From NCBI GenBank assembly GCA_021108275.1, contig JAIORD010000044.1, positions 42,417 to 106,416 on the forward strand: DNA of 64,000 bases, read 5' to 3'. A model generated the notes under the pieces. The model had not been told where the DNA came from. It saw only the letters and a list, made by a program, of their open reading frames with translations, and made no database searches. The position numbers and the translations under genes were made by a program. This document shows positions 16,899 to 26,783 of this stretch, piece by piece. Numbering within the stretch: position 1 is the first letter of the stretch; each line of letters starts with the position of its first letter. This DNA comes from Methanococcoides sp. (lineage in GTDB: Archaea > Halobacteriota > Methanosarcinia > Methanosarcinales > Methanosarcinaceae).

Positions 16899-18662
16899 TT
16901 ACGGATTCACAGGAATTGAAATATTTGATGAAACTTTACTAGCCTCAAAAGGTCCATCTTTAATTTCCACTCTATCATCACATACAAGTTTTATTCCAAT
17001 ATAGCAGTAAGGTCTTTTGCCATAAGTTGCCTGTTTTGGGCTTATATTTATCCCAACTTTTTTACAGCCAGAAATTATTTCCTTGCTAAATATTGTTTTT
17101 CCTTTACTCGGTAACCCATGTTCTTTCGCATACGATTTGTAAATATCATACACTAAGTCTTTCTCAACGAGATTACCTTCCACGCCAATTATCCTATCTT
17201 TTATGAAATTTTCAACAGGATTCGTTTTTTTGGCATATAGTTTGGCAGTTTCATTGCAAGAAATACTGTGTGAAAACTTCTTGTTCTTTAACAACCTTTG
17301 AAGTCCTTCAATAGCCCATGTTAATATACCTGTTAATGCTTCAGGCGTGGTGCATTTTCCTTCTAAGTCGACAATCGTATTTTTATCGCCTTCTTTAAAC
17401 GAGTTTGGAAAATCTAAAACAATAAGCCTTCTAAGAAAACCCATTGTCTGGTCAGTTGATTCAGGCAATTCATTCCCTGCAAACACCAATTTTGCACGAT
17501 TTTTAAAACTGAATGGTTGCCCGTATTTCCATTGTGCTGTAATAGTATCCCTTCCAGTCAGTTTTTTTAGATTTTTGGTAGCTTTGATTGTACCATTTCC
17601 AATATCGCCACATATGTTAACCCATTTTTTGTCAAGTGTACATAATGTGAATTTGTCATTTGATGCAATCTCTTCCAGCGACAATGAACTACAATTCGAT
17701 TCCCCCAAGAAACGCTCAAGTATAGTTAATCCTGTACCTTTTCCGTTTCCACCATCGCCATTCAAGAAAAGAAATTTTGCCAATGGGTAGCCGTTGTAAA
17801 GACAATAACCAAACCATTCCTGGAAAATGTCTATTTCCCATTCAATTCCTTTGAAAGTAGAGTCAAGGTAAAATTTGAATTCTTTAACTAAATCTGCGTT
17901 CTTATCATAGTGCATGTCCAATTTAGTTGTGAATTTTTCATCGGGGATATGAGGTCTTAATTCACCTGTTATAACATTTAATATTCCATTATTGACCACA
18001 ATACAATCTTTATCCGAATCCATTTCGTTTCGGTCAATGCTGGATGTGTATTCCAGACGATGAAGAGTATTTGCAATATCGCTCTTTAAAAATTTGGTTT
18101 TAAATTTAGAATATGCTCCTTCAGCGATTAGATTTTCGATTTTTGTGATGGCACCAGCGCTTGTATATATTCCATCCTGATAAAGCAACACTTCCCTTGA
18201 ATCAGCTATACATAAAACATGATGAGTTTCCCTAATATAATCAGAAATTTCCCATACCATGTCTTCTTTTTTTGGCTTTTTAGCATTTGTACCTAAATTA
18301 GCCAACTGTACAAGTTCAAATAATTCCTTCGCATCATCCAATGGAATTTTGAATGTACTGCAAAGTCCCTTTATTATTTCATCCATTTTATGATTAGATG
18401 CAACAGGCGATTCTAGGGTCTGGAGAGCTTTTGTTGCTTCATCTTCACTTAAACCAAATTCGTTAACTATCATCTGAACTTTTTGAGAATGGAATACTGA
18501 ATTTTCTTTTAAAGAAGTCACAAATGAACTGTTCTTTTTTGATATATCTACTGCAAATTCGTCATCTTGGCAAAGCTTAAGTAGTTTGATTTCATCAGTA
18601 TTACTTGTATCTTTAACATCTAGTGCACTGGCATGCACTGATTTTTCAATTTCATTTGTCAT
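16899..18662 (-). CDS. Phage/plasmid-type primase-helicase (SF3, D5-like)
   Basis: 587 residues. Residues about 165-260 match the D5-type region before the helicase (DCIVVNNGILNVITGELRPH). Residues 298-420 are a superfamily 3 helicase: Walker A NGDGGNGKGTG at 301-311, Walker B region KKWVNICGDIGNG at 345-357, and motif C KLVFAGNELPES at 391-402, then the arginine-rich MGFLRRLIVLDFP. The C-terminus holds a winged-helix-like linker. No archaeo-eukaryotic primase motif is evident in the N-terminal 160 residues, so it may be a helicase/initiator only. Its start overlaps the RHH gene by 11 bp. Such proteins replicate integrated plasmids and viruses. Confidence 0.88.
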   Translation of the reverse strand: MTNEIEKSVHASALDVKDTSNTDEIKLLKLCQDDEFAVDISKKNSSFVTSLKENSVFHSQKVQMIVNEFGLSEDEATKALQTLESPVASNHKMDEIIKGLCSTFKIPLDDAKELFELVQLANLGTNAKKPKKEDMVWEISDYIRETHHVLCIADSREVLLYQDGIYTSAGAITKIENLIAEGAYSKFKTKFLKSDIANTLHRLEYTSSIDRNEMDSDKDCIVVNNGILNVITGELRPHIPDEKFTTKLDMHYDKNADLVKEFKFYLDSTFKGIEWEIDIFQEWFGYCLYNGYPLAKFLFLNGDGGNGKGTGLTILERFLGESNCSSLSLEEIASNDKFTLCTLDKKWVNICGDIGNGTIKATKNLKKLTGRDTITAQWKYGQPFSFKNRAKLVFAGNELPESTDQTMGFLRRLIVLDFPNSFKEGDKNTIVDLEGKCTTPEALTGILTWAIEGLQRLLKNKKFSHSISCNETAKLYAKKTNPVENFIKDRIIGVEGNLVEKDLVYDIYKSYAKEHGLPSKGKTIFSKEIISGCKKVGINISPKQATYGKRPYCYIGIKLVCDDRVEIKDGPFEASKVSSNISIPVNP

Positions 18663-18819
18663 TTCTACTCACATCGTAGTTTTTATTTTCTAATTTTTTT
18701 ATTTCTTCTTTCATTAATTTGTTTAAGTACCTACTACGTGGTATCATTCTTTTTTCAATGGCATTATCAAAGTCAACCAAAACATCGTGGTCAACTGAAA
18801 TTACAATTTTCTTTTTCAT
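18652..18819 (-). CDS. Small ribbon-helix-helix protein
   Basis: 55 residues with GGTGA six bases before the ATG. MKKKIVISVDHDVLVDFDNA gives the beta strand and first helix and IPRSRYLNKLMKEEIKKLEN the second helix of an RHH fold. Its end overlaps the primase-helicase start by 11 bp, so the two are co-translated. It is the likely copy-number or transcription regulator of the element. Confidence 0.75.
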   Translation of the reverse strand: MKKKIVISVDHDVLVDFDNAIEKRMIPRSRYLNKLMKEEIKKLENKNYDVSRNDK

Positions 18820-19221
18820 TTTTTCACCTAATTTTTAAATTTAATTTATAGAAGTTTATGTATAAATATACATTAATACTTCTAGGTATTGAGACCGTTG
18901 AAGTTAGATATATATATTTTGGGTCGCCCAATTACGATTTTGTAATCTGCAAAAATTGCACATGCTATGACATAAACCAATTATTTGAAAAGTAATATGT
19001 CCCTTTCGTAGTTAATTTTTAAACATTAAAAAAGCATTTTAATTTTTGAAAATATTGACGAACTCGGTTACGTCCTTTGTCAATTTTTGTCAACAAGATA
19101 AGAGAATCGAAAAATCAAACTATAATGCATAATTTAAAAAAGAGTAAGTGGGAAGAGGCATAAGAATCATCTGAATTTTTAACAGAATAGATTCAGATGA
19201 AAAATATGATTGTTTTGCGGA
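18820..19221. promoter_or_regulatory. Promoter region of the RHH/primase operon
   Basis: About 400 non-coding bases. A symmetrical TATA-like element, GTATAAATATAC, lies at 18860-18871, about 40 bases before the RHH start, which is right for a minus-strand archaeal promoter and could also be an RHH operator. A TATATATATT run lies near 18911. No gene found. Confidence 0.5.
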
Positions 19222-20547
19222 TTAAACTTGTTGCACTTGACGTTCTGCTTCTAAAATATCAAGACGCCCTTTGTAGCCATTTAGTATCCCTTGGTATGTA
19301 ACTACAAGTTTACTCATGTTGGACATATCCACATGCATGGAGTTTACTTTGTCTATCTCTTGTCTTAACAATAGTTCATTATCATCTTTGACCTTTTCTA
19401 TTTCTTCAATTTGCTTTTCCAAAGCCGTGTAATTATCATCTTTTATTGTAATGGTCTGTGTATTCTCAAAGGTGAACGCATTAAGATAGGTCATGTAAAG
19501 CTTTTTGGCAGCTGCTGTAGTAGGAAAAAAGTATGTTTTCTTATTAATATCAATTTTTTTGCCACATAGATAGTCCTTAAAGATTTCATTACAGCCTGCC
19601 GATAGTAATTTAGTAGAAAAATATTTTCTAAATGAATGACTATGGAACTTACAATATGTGTTCTTTTCAGGATTGAATCCACATTTTATTGAAAGGCTTT
19701 TCATGGACTTGATGAAGGCATTTTCATCCAATGCTCTGATACTATCATCGAGAGTTTCTAAATATTTACTACTAATTTGTTCATTTACAAAAAGAAAATC
19801 ATCATCACTATTGACTTTGCGTTTATTGTGCCAATCCTGTTGAATATGTTTTTTACTTGATGTTCCGTAACCATTGCGATAATTCAGATATTGTCTTATA
19901 GCCCTTGTTGCTTCAGGTGATAAGAATGTTTCAAAAGGTATATCGGTTTTCTTTCTGTTAAGGGTCAAAGTAGTGATATTATTTTCATCAATATCTTTTG
20001 TTGCTTGCCCCACACTTAATTTAAGAATGTCACTGATAGCTAATCCACTGGATGTTCCAATATATATTACAGTTTTTTGTGTTAGATTAGCATTTGCCAA
20101 TGCAATTTCCAATTCTTCCTTTTCAGGAACTCCAATATTTCCAGCCTTTCCAGATGATTTTATTGGCTTGATTGATGTTGGAATTGCAATATCATGTGAT
20201 TTATAGAACCCATTGATAACAGAAACTTGTTGTTTCACAGATGATTGTGCTAATGATTTTTGTTTAGAACCATCGGGATATGTACCACCCTTTAATAAAA
20301 AATCCTGATATAATAGCAAATTTACTTTAATCGACCTATCCCGCATTGGAACACATTCTTCTTCAGCACCTGCTTCTTTGATTAATTCGGTTGGTGACTT
20401 CTCAGTGAATCGCACATAAGAGTGCATAATGCATAAGTGTGTTTTAGTTGTAGCATCAGATTTTGCAACGTTGAGAAGCCAGAGTTTTACTTTCGTATCA
20501 TTATAAAGCGTTTTTAAATTTTCACTAATCTTGAATTGTCTCTTCAT
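19222..20547 (-). CDS. Tyrosine recombinase / integrase
   Basis: 441 residues. The N-terminal SAM-like core-binding part is about 20-130. The catalytic domain shows a K-strand (NRKKTDIPFETFLSP, K199/K200), HSHSFRKYF at 302-310 with the H-x-x-R pair (H304, R307), and KKTYFFPTT with the presumed nucleophile Y339. At the usual first-arginine site (the SGLR turn) the sequence is SSGLAISDILKL, with alanine 170. Either another arginine serves or the family differs. A C-terminal coiled coil (about 367-405, TALEKQIEEIEKVKDDNELL) is extra. It sits at the right edge of the accessory region and reads inward, as integrases of integrated elements do. No attachment repeat was found. Confidence 0.85.
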   Translation of the reverse strand: MKRQFKISENLKTLYNDTKVKLWLLNVAKSDATTKTHLCIMHSYVRFTEKSPTELIKEAGAEEECVPMRDRSIKVNLLLYQDFLLKGGTYPDGSKQKSLAQSSVKQQVSVINGFYKSHDIAIPTSIKPIKSSGKAGNIGVPEKEELEIALANANLTQKTVIYIGTSSGLAISDILKLSVGQATKDIDENNITTLTLNRKKTDIPFETFLSPEATRAIRQYLNYRNGYGTSSKKHIQQDWHNKRKVNSDDDFLFVNEQISSKYLETLDDSIRALDENAFIKSMKSLSIKCGFNPEKNTYCKFHSHSFRKYFSTKLLSAGCNEIFKDYLCGKKIDINKKTYFFPTTAAAKKLYMTYLNAFTFENTQTITIKDDNYTALEKQIEEIEKVKDDNELLLRQEIDKVNSMHVDMSNMSKLVVTYQGILNGYKGRLDILEAERQVQQV

Positions 20548-20696
20548 AAAATCACCATTATTATATCTTTAGTATTAATATATTAATTTAATAGATATAA
20601 ATATTTTGGAAGAAATGTAAAATATGGAAATCTAACCTAATGTTTACTATTAAAGCTTTCCATCATGAAAGCAGAATCATACAGCGCAGTATACCA

Positions 20697-21470
20697 TCAT
20701 TTAAGGAGAGATAACTGTAGCATCATGGATATCAGTATCAAAAGCAAGCCGAATATCTTTTTGAAATAGTTCTCAAAGAAACCACTAAGGGATGAAACTC
20801 TAAGGTACATTAGATGAGAACCTAGCTGACCTCCGATAAAGGCCACGATCCCAAGGATCGCAAGCGTATGAAGCTCTATCCGGGCATTACCTATGTGTGA
20901 AAGGAATCCGGAAAGAGAAGAGAACAGCACCACCAAAGCAGATGTTGCAGGGGCACGTCTGACACCAAATCCCAGGAACACGAGTATAGGTACAAGGAAA
21001 ATCCCGCCGCCTATGCCCAGCAATCCTGCTATGGAACCTATGACCAGACCTGCTATTATCCCGATAGCCAAACGTTCCTTTACACCCAGGTTAGAAGCAG
21101 TATCATTCTCCCCCATATCTTTTGAGAGTATCATAAGTACACAGGCAGCAGCTACGACCACACTGAAAATATGAAGGACCAACTCTTCCGGAATAGACGT
21201 TGAGACATAAGCACCCAAAGGTGCAGCTATTGCAGAGGATAAGATGAACGGTGCTGCTGTGGGTAGATCAACTGTCTTTTTCCTCAGGTAAGTAACGGAT
21301 GCAGAAGCAGTTGTGACCACATTGAGCATGAGAGCCATTGCAATGGCAGTTATCAGATCGATCCCTAGCCAATAGAACAGTGGCACATAGATAACAGCAC
21401 CACCCATTCCGAGAAATGAGAAAAGGATAGAAAGCAATAGCACCAATGCAACCAGAGTAAGAGGATCCAT
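20697..21470 (-). CDS. TauE/SafE-family membrane permease
   Basis: 257 residues from the ATG at 21468-21470; an in-frame TTG at 21497 overlaps the previous stop and is the alternative. About eight hydrophobic segments in two halves, each with the family's glycine-rich signature (FSFLGMGGAVIYVPLF and IAGLLGIGGGIFLVPILVF). The family exports sulfite, sulfonates or other small anions; the substrate cannot be told. It ends an operon of channel, RCK protein and permease. Confidence 0.85.
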   Translation of the reverse strand: MDPLTLVALVLLLSILFSFLGMGGAVIYVPLFYWLGIDLITAIAMALMLNVVTTASASVTYLRKKTVDLPTAAPFILSSAIAAPLGAYVSTSIPEELVLHIFSVVVAAACVLMILSKDMGENDTASNLGVKERLAIGIIAGLVIGSIAGLLGIGGGIFLVPILVFLGFGVRRAPATSALVVLFSSLSGFLSHIGNARIELHTLAILGIVAFIGGQLGSHLMYLRVSSLSGFFENYFKKIFGLLLILISMMLQLSLLK

Positions 21471-21493
21471 AATATCGTTTTTCCAGGAATATA

Positions 21494-22180
21494 TCAATTC
21501 TTTGTCACATATGCATTATGGAACAGTTCCATCTGATCCCTGCCACCTACAACTGCAACCACATCCCCAAGTTCAAGGACAAAATAATCATGCGGATCAA
21601 TATTAACTTCCTTATTACGTTCAACGCCAAGTACCCTGCAACCAACCTTTTTGATAAGATCAAGTTCAACTATGGAAATACCGACCATGGGAGATTTTTC
21701 ATGTAACTTGAACTTCTCAATACCTATTCCCTCATAGAGAACAATATCTTCGAAAAGATGGTCACATTCGTATTTTGTACATGTGGAAGTTATCTTGGCA
21801 AGCATCTGCCCTGCAACAATGGAAAGGGAACCCACGTAATCAGCACCGGCCTTGTATATCTTATCAATGGACCTTACAGAATTGGCACGTGAGAATATGA
21901 GGGAATCCGGTTTCATGCCACGTGAGATAAGGGTTGCAAAAATGACATCATTGTCATCGCTCAAAGTGATTATTAAAGTTGATGCTTTTTCAATCCCGGC
22001 TTCCTTAAGGACATCTTCATCTGTGCCATTGCCCACAACATAAGGGAAATCAGCATTTGAAAATTTTTGCTCATTTGTATCAACGACCATAAAGTTGAGC
22101 TGATGGTCTTGGAGCACTTCTACAATGCGTTTGCCCACATCACCATAACCAAGTACTATCAAATGTTCCTCTGTTCTCAT
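21494..22180 (-). CDS. RCK/TrkA-type K+ regulatory protein
   Basis: 228 residues. An N-terminal Rossmann fold (VLGYGDVGKRIVEVLQD, then an acidic strand end VVDTNEQK) binds NAD(H), nucleotides or ions. A C-terminal RCK_C domain is at about 145-228 (KFKLHEKSPMVGISIVELDL). It starts 9 bp after the channel/RCK gene. It probably forms a mixed gating ring with the channel or controls a Trk transporter. Confidence 0.85.
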   Translation of the reverse strand: MRTEEHLIVLGYGDVGKRIVEVLQDHQLNFMVVDTNEQKFSNADFPYVVGNGTDEDVLKEAGIEKASTLIITLSDDNDVIFATLISRGMKPDSLIFSRANSVRSIDKIYKAGADYVGSLSIVAGQMLAKITSTCTKYECDHLFEDIVLYEGIGIEKFKLHEKSPMVGISIVELDLIKKVGCRVLGVERNKEVNIDPHDYFVLELGDVVAVVGGRDQMELFHNAYVTKN

Positions 22181-22189
22181 AGCAATGCT

Positions 22190-23194
22190 TCACCCAGCTA
22201 AATTTTCAAGTTTTGCAAGTTGTTCCACTGTACCGGCTGCAAGGATCACAGTATTATTTTTAATTCGATCACTTTGATCGACATCGAATGTTAACTTACC
22301 GCTTTTACGCAGAGCTATGACCTTGGCACCCGTCCTATCTTCTATCGATGCCTGAAGAAGTGTCATTCCAACAAGAGTGCTTTTTGACTGTATCGGAAGT
22401 TCTACAATTCGATAACCATCAAAGAACTCGGTTGCACCGGAAACCATTCCAAGGATAGGATCTACCGCCTTTTTTGCAATGAACCTGCCAAGCACGAGCT
22501 TTGGCGAAATTACCCTGTCAGCACCTGCATATTTCAGGTACTTCACATTAGAAGCATCCTCAGCAACCGCTATTACCCGGACATCACTGAGCTTGCGTGC
22601 GGTCAGAGTGATATTCGCATTCTCCCTGTCCGACATATTGGCAATGAGAAACCTTGCAGAATGGATATTCGCATTCTCAAGGGAAGACTCTTCACTGGCT
22701 ATACCATACAAACAAGGAATATGTTTTTTATTTATGGAACGAAGGACTTCCTCATCATCCGAAAGAATGACAAAGTCCAGCTCCTGCTCCTGAAACTCTT
22801 CTATCAATGTCTCTACGAGCTGGTTATAACCACAGATTATGATATGGTCGGACATGTTCTTAGGAACCCTTGCAGGTAAAGGAAGTTTCATTGTCTTCTC
22901 GAACCAGGGAGTTACAACAAGTGTTATCAGAATACCAAAGAACATGGAAATGCCAGAAACCTGCACAACTATGGAGAATAACTTTCCAATGACAGAACCG
23001 AATACGATATCACCATAACCAACCGTTGTGATAGTTGAGACCACCCAGTAGAAGGCATCGTGAAAGTTGATATGCTCGAGCTGCTGCTCAAACTACATGA
23101 TCTTAATAAAAATAAAAATATAGATAACAACGACAGCTATGGACATGCCAATATAACCTGCCATATGCGTGCGTAAGAAATTTGGGTACTTCAT
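22190..23194 (-). CDS. Two-TM K+ channel with RCK domains, read through an internal TAG
   Basis: A continuous frame runs from the ATG at 23192-23194 (GAGG about ten bases upstream) to TGA at 22190, broken only by TAG at 23093-23095 (codon 34). Before the TAG lies the first membrane helix (YIGMSIAVVVIYIFIFIKIM). Directly after it come the turret and pore helix (FEQQLEHINFHDAFYWVVS), the selectivity filter TTVGYGD, the second helix (SIVVQVSGISMFFGILITLV), and two RCK units with Rossmann motif IICGYNQL. The product would be 334 residues, a normal MthK-like layout. Starting after the TAG would lose the first helix and there is no good start. In Methanosarcinaceae UAG can encode pyrrolysine, so residue 34 may be pyrrolysine; otherwise the gene is a nonsense mutant. 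First gene of the operon with the RCK protein and TauE. Confidence 0.75.
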
Positions 23195-23258
23195 CCAATT
23201 TACCTCTTATATCTATATTTTATTCTTAATATCAGACCTATGTAAATGTATTGTACAC

Positions 23259-25007
23259 TTAGAATCCATGTACAATATAAGGACCGAATATCATAAAGAG
23301 GAACGAGGCCAGTATCAGCATTGTAAAGGATGCTGCAATGGCGGAAGATACCTCTTTTGCTTTGGTTTCATCGGAAATGAACCTGCTGATCAAAGCGTGC
23401 AGATAGTCCCTGAATACATGACCACCATCGAGTGGTACTGCCGGCAGACAATTGAACAGGCCAACATAAAAGTTGAGCCAACCTACCCACAACAATGTGT
23501 TCGCAATCCAGAATAAGCCAATTCCTAATGGTTCACCCCATCCTATCGGAGAATAGAACTGTGCAAGCTGACCACTAAATCCGGGGAAGCCCTCCCCTGC
23601 AAATCCAAATATAGGAAGGCCCAGAATAATTATCCAGCCAGTGAATCCGCCAAGCATCGAAGGTATAGCTTTCAGAGCCGCAAGGTAGTCATTTGCAGGG
23701 AATTCGCCTATGGACATACCAAGAGGCACAATTTCAATTCCATTTGATCCATAATAGATACCAAGGAACCCTTTTTCTGACCCGCCGTCTGGATGGGAAG
23801 CCAGTTCGATCTCAAATATCTCAGAAGAAACAGTCTCTTCTGTAGCTTTATCAGCTATCACTGTTTCCACAGATATGACCTGACCTACCGTGGTGGAGTT
23901 CATAAAGGCAACAAAATCTTCCGATGAACCTATTGGAGTATCATCGATCTTTACTATCAGCATACCGCTTTCAAGACCCATTGCTTCAGCCGGAGAATCC
24001 GTAACGATATTATTGACATAGATACCCTTTATACCATCATCCGTATCATTTCCGACCTCAACATCATAGACCAACAAGTTCTGATCCTTTGAAGCATGCA
24101 CCTGAACAACTGTCCCTGCTTCTATATTGTTCATATAAAGAATGATGTCATTGGCCTTCTGTATAGAAGTATCATCGATCTGTGTTATGACCATGCCGTC
24201 CTGAAGCCCTGCAATATCGGCTGACGAATCAGAGGTCACATTGATAATCATGGTATCGCTCATTGGAGCTATAGCACCAAGAACCGGACCGAAGAAAAGG
24301 AGGAATGCAATTAAAGCAACAACGAAATTAGACATTACACCTGCAGCAAGTATCCTTGCCCTCTGCTCCCTTGAAGCAACTTTTTTAGGCACCACTTCTT
24401 TAACGGTGCCCAGAATACGTCTTTCGATGGGTCCATCAGTAGTATCAGCACCTAGGTTTTCTGCATTTTCCTTTTTAACACCGAAGAGCTCCTCCTCGTC
24501 AGGCTCAGCAAAACCACCTATGGGAACGATGGCAAGGAGAATTCCCATGGATTTTACCCTGATACCCTCGACCCTACAGAGGATAGCATGTGAGAACTCA
24601 TGAACTACAAGAGTAACAAGCAAGGCTATAACACCCCACGTCAGAGGTATGAACTCATTGACACCTGGTATCAGAAAAATATTCCTTGCCTCATTGAACT
24701 TCCCAGGTTCCGGCAATGTGCTTTGGCCTATAGAGGCCAGCATTGCAACATCTGAAAGTATGATTATGAAGAACATGGCGAACATGCCAACGAACATAAG
24801 GACAATGCCAATGTTCGCAAAGGTCCTCCAACTTCTCTTCGGGCGTGCAAGGGTATCCAACAGAGCCTGACCTTTGACCGTCCTGATCATAAGGACAGGA
24901 CCATAGGTAGATATGTTGTATCGCTCAAGTATTCCTTTCTTGTCAAGTATAGATATGATTGCCCAATATACAAGGAAAAGGGCAAACAAGGTGCTAGTGC
25001 TAACCAA
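23259..25007 (-). CDS. Membrane site-2-type metalloprotease with PDZ domains (M50)
   Basis: 582 residues from a TTG at 25005-25007, supported by GGAG six bases upstream. HEFSH at 136-140 is the zinc HExxH motif within a membrane helix, and NCLPAVPLDGGHVFRDYL near residue 520 is the second metal motif. Two PDZ-like domains between them (about 255-315 and 325-390, each with AGLQDGMVI or AMGLESGMLIVKI) regulate substrate entry. Hydrophobic segments flank both. Site-2 proteases cleave membrane-bound regulators. The C-terminal half up to about 500 is periplasmic-type. Single gene, reading away from the SnoaL-like gene. Confidence 0.9.
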   Translation of the reverse strand: MVSTSTLFALFLVYWAIISILDKKGILERYNISTYGPVLMIRTVKGQALLDTLARPKRSWRTFANIGIVLMFVGMFAMFFIIILSDVAMLASIGQSTLPEPGKFNEARNIFLIPGVNEFIPLTWGVIALLVTLVVHEFSHAILCRVEGIRVKSMGILLAIVPIGGFAEPDEEELFGVKKENAENLGADTTDGPIERRILGTVKEVVPKKVASREQRARILAAGVMSNFVVALIAFLLFFGPVLGAIAPMSDTMIINVTSDSSADIAGLQDGMVITQIDDTSIQKANDIILYMNNIEAGTVVQVHASKDQNLLVYDVEVGNDTDDGIKGIYVNNIVTDSPAEAMGLESGMLIVKIDDTPIGSSEDFVAFMNSTTVGQVISVETVIADKATEETVSSEIFEIELASHPDGGSEKGFLGIYYGSNGIEIVPLGMSIGEFPANDYLAALKAIPSMLGGFTGWIIILGLPIFGFAGEGFPGFSGQLAQFYSPIGWGEPLGIGLFWIANTLLWVGWLNFYVGLFNCLPAVPLDGGHVFRDYLHALISRFISDETKAKEVSSAIAASFTMLILASFLFMIFGPYIVHGF

Positions 25008-25129
25008 ATGAACTCTCCTTTGTTAGTGGTACTGAAATTAAGATCACGTTTTTAATTAATGTATTATTGTCATTTGTACAGTCATCTGTTTCTATAAAAG
25101 ATATTTCATAAGGATAAGAAAGGACAGTA

Positions 25130-25582
25130 TCAGAACATATCAGAGAAGGAACCGAACTGCTGTGCAAAATTAAGCTGATCCACCTCTTCCCAGTCTTCAA
25201 CTATTTTCCCATCTTCAATGCGACTGATCGTGATTCCCGTGAAATGCACAGGTTTTTTTGTAGGGACAACTCCCTGAAACTTACCAAGATGGGTACCACT
25301 TGCCTTCCAGCGTGTCACTACCTTGTCGCCTTCTGCAATGACATCATATATCTCGAACACAAGATTTGGAAGGGCATAATGGATAGCTCCCATGAACTCG
25401 ATCAAACCTTCAAGGTCAAGGGTAGAACCCCCGAAATGCATCTGATAATCATTACTACATTTCTTAGTCAGCATTTCCGGATGCCAGCCGCGACTGGCTA
25501 CACTCAGAACAAGCTCTTTATTGCTCTCATTGCCACTGCATGTACCAGAAGATAGATTACTATCAGATCGAAAGGTTGTCAT
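25130..25582 (-). CDS. SnoaL-like (NTF2-fold) protein
   Basis: 150 residues. The cone-shaped NTF2 fold is suggested by YALPNLVFEIYDVIAEGDKV, VTRWKASGTHLGKFQGV and ISRIEDGKIVEDWEEVDQL, which are the characteristic strands of the SnoaL-like polyketide-cyclase/ester-cyclase group. Members bind small hydrophobic molecules; here the function is open. The N-terminal 25 residues are polar and variable. Confidence 0.8.
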   Translation of the reverse strand: MTTFRSDSNLSSGTCSGNESNKELVLSVASRGWHPEMLTKKCSNDYQMHFGGSTLDLEGLIEFMGAIHYALPNLVFEIYDVIAEGDKVVTRWKASGTHLGKFQGVVPTKKPVHFTGITISRIEDGKIVEDWEEVDQLNFAQQFGSFSDMF

Positions 25583-25809
25583 GAGAACAATATAATTACT
25601 TACTCACTAATAAATATAATTCTAAAAATAACAGAATATTTGTAATGATAGGATCAGCATTCGATCAAAATTTAATGAATTCATAATAAGAACATCAAAG
25701 GCAGATTAAAAGACCCCCAATAAACGCATCTGATAATAACAGATGTAAATAATTTAAATGGATATGTTTATAACAAATACTGCTGTTAATAGCAACGTAT
25801 TTCTCAAAT

Positions 25810-25895
25810 GCGGGAGTAACCAAGTGGCCAACGGTGGCAGACTCAAGATCTGCTCGTGTAGACGTTCGGGGGTTCGAATCCCTTCTCCCGCACCA
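25810..25895 (+). tRNA. tRNA-Leu (CAA)
   Basis: Acceptor stem GCGGGAG pairs with CTCCCGC. The anticodon stem GCAGA/TCTGC encloses loop CTCAAGA, anticodon CAA (reads UUG). A long variable arm (CTCGTGTAGACGTTCGGG region) is the class II mark of leucine. The T-loop is GGTTCGAATCC. Discriminator A, then an encoded CCA at 25893-25895. No intron. No integrase lies next to it, although such genes are common attachment sites. Confidence 0.95.
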
Positions 25896-25928
25896 TTTAA
25901 ATTATCAAATTAATCTTTTTTGACAGAC

Positions 25929-26783
25929 ATGACATTAGACATGGTGACAAGCATGGTGACATACAAAAATGTAGTTGAGGCCACTGTAGACATAATCAGA
26001 GAGGCAGAGACACAACTCCCTGATGATGTTATAGATGCACTTAAAAATGCAAGACAAAATGAGTCAAGTGACGTTGCAAGATCACAGATCGATGCGATAC
26101 TGAAGAACATTGATATCGCAAGCAACAACAACATACCACTCTGTCAGGACACAGGTATCCTTATCTTTTATGTCGAGATTGGAAGGGAACTCAAACTTGA
26201 TATTGACCTTAAAGGAGCTATCCTTGAAGCATCCAGGATAGCTACACAGGAAGTACCCCTCAGACCAAATGCGGTACACCCCATAACAAGGAGCAATAGT
26301 AGCGATAACACCGGAGACGGCCTCCCCGATATCAAATACGACTTTGTCGAAGGCGATCAACTAAAGATAACCGTAGCACCAAAAGGCGCAGGCTCGGAAA
26401 ACATGAGTGCCCTTAAGATGATGAATCCCACAGAACTGAAAGATATAAGAAAATTCATCCTTGAGACCGTTCTCAACGCTGGCGGAAGACCCTGCCCCCC
26501 AATAATCGTAGGAGTTGGTATCGGTGGGTCCTTTGATAAAGCCGCCCGTCTTGCAAAAGCTGCCCTCTTGCGCAAAGTAACGGACATGAACGATGAGGAA
26601 AAGGGCATCCTCAAAGACATAAATTCCCTTGGCATCGGACCCATGGGACTTGGAGGGGATACCACAGCCCTTGCTGTCCATCTTGCCACATCCTACTGCC
26701 ACACTGCCTCGCTTCCGGTAGCCATTAATATCCAGTGCTGGGCAAACAGACACGCATCCGTTGTTCTCGGAGGTGACGAATAA
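25929..26783 (+). CDS. Fumarate hydratase, alpha subunit (class I)
   Basis: 284 residues from the ATG at 25929; a TTG nine bases earlier is possible. [19 protein letters not shown] carries the first cluster cysteine and the conserved [19 protein letters not shown] and [25 protein letters not shown] follow, with further cysteines in RPCPP and [12 protein letters not shown]. Class I fumarases use a 4Fe-4S cluster to hydrate fumarate to malate. The C-terminal half is the next gene, whose ATG overlaps the stop (TAATG). In methanogens it serves an incomplete, biosynthetic citric acid pathway. Confidence 0.93.
   Translation: MTLDMVTSMVTYKNVVEATVDIIREAETQLPDDVIDALKNARQNESSDVARSQIDAILKNIDIASNNNIPLCQDTGILIFYVEIGRELKLDIDLKGAILEASRIATQEVPLRPNAVHPITRSNSSDNTGDGLPDIKYDFVEGDQLKITVAPKGAGSENMSALKMMNPTELKDIRKFILETVLNAGGRPCPPIIVGVGIGGSFDKAARLAKAALLRKVTDMNDEEKGILKDINSLGIGPMGLGGDTTALAVHLATSYCHTASLPVAINIQCWANRHASVVLGGDE

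Noticed and set aside
25810..25895. tRNA-Leu as attachment site of the element at 14.6-20.6 kb
   Set aside because: It is 5 kb away with core genes between, and no copy of its 3' end was seen near the integrase.
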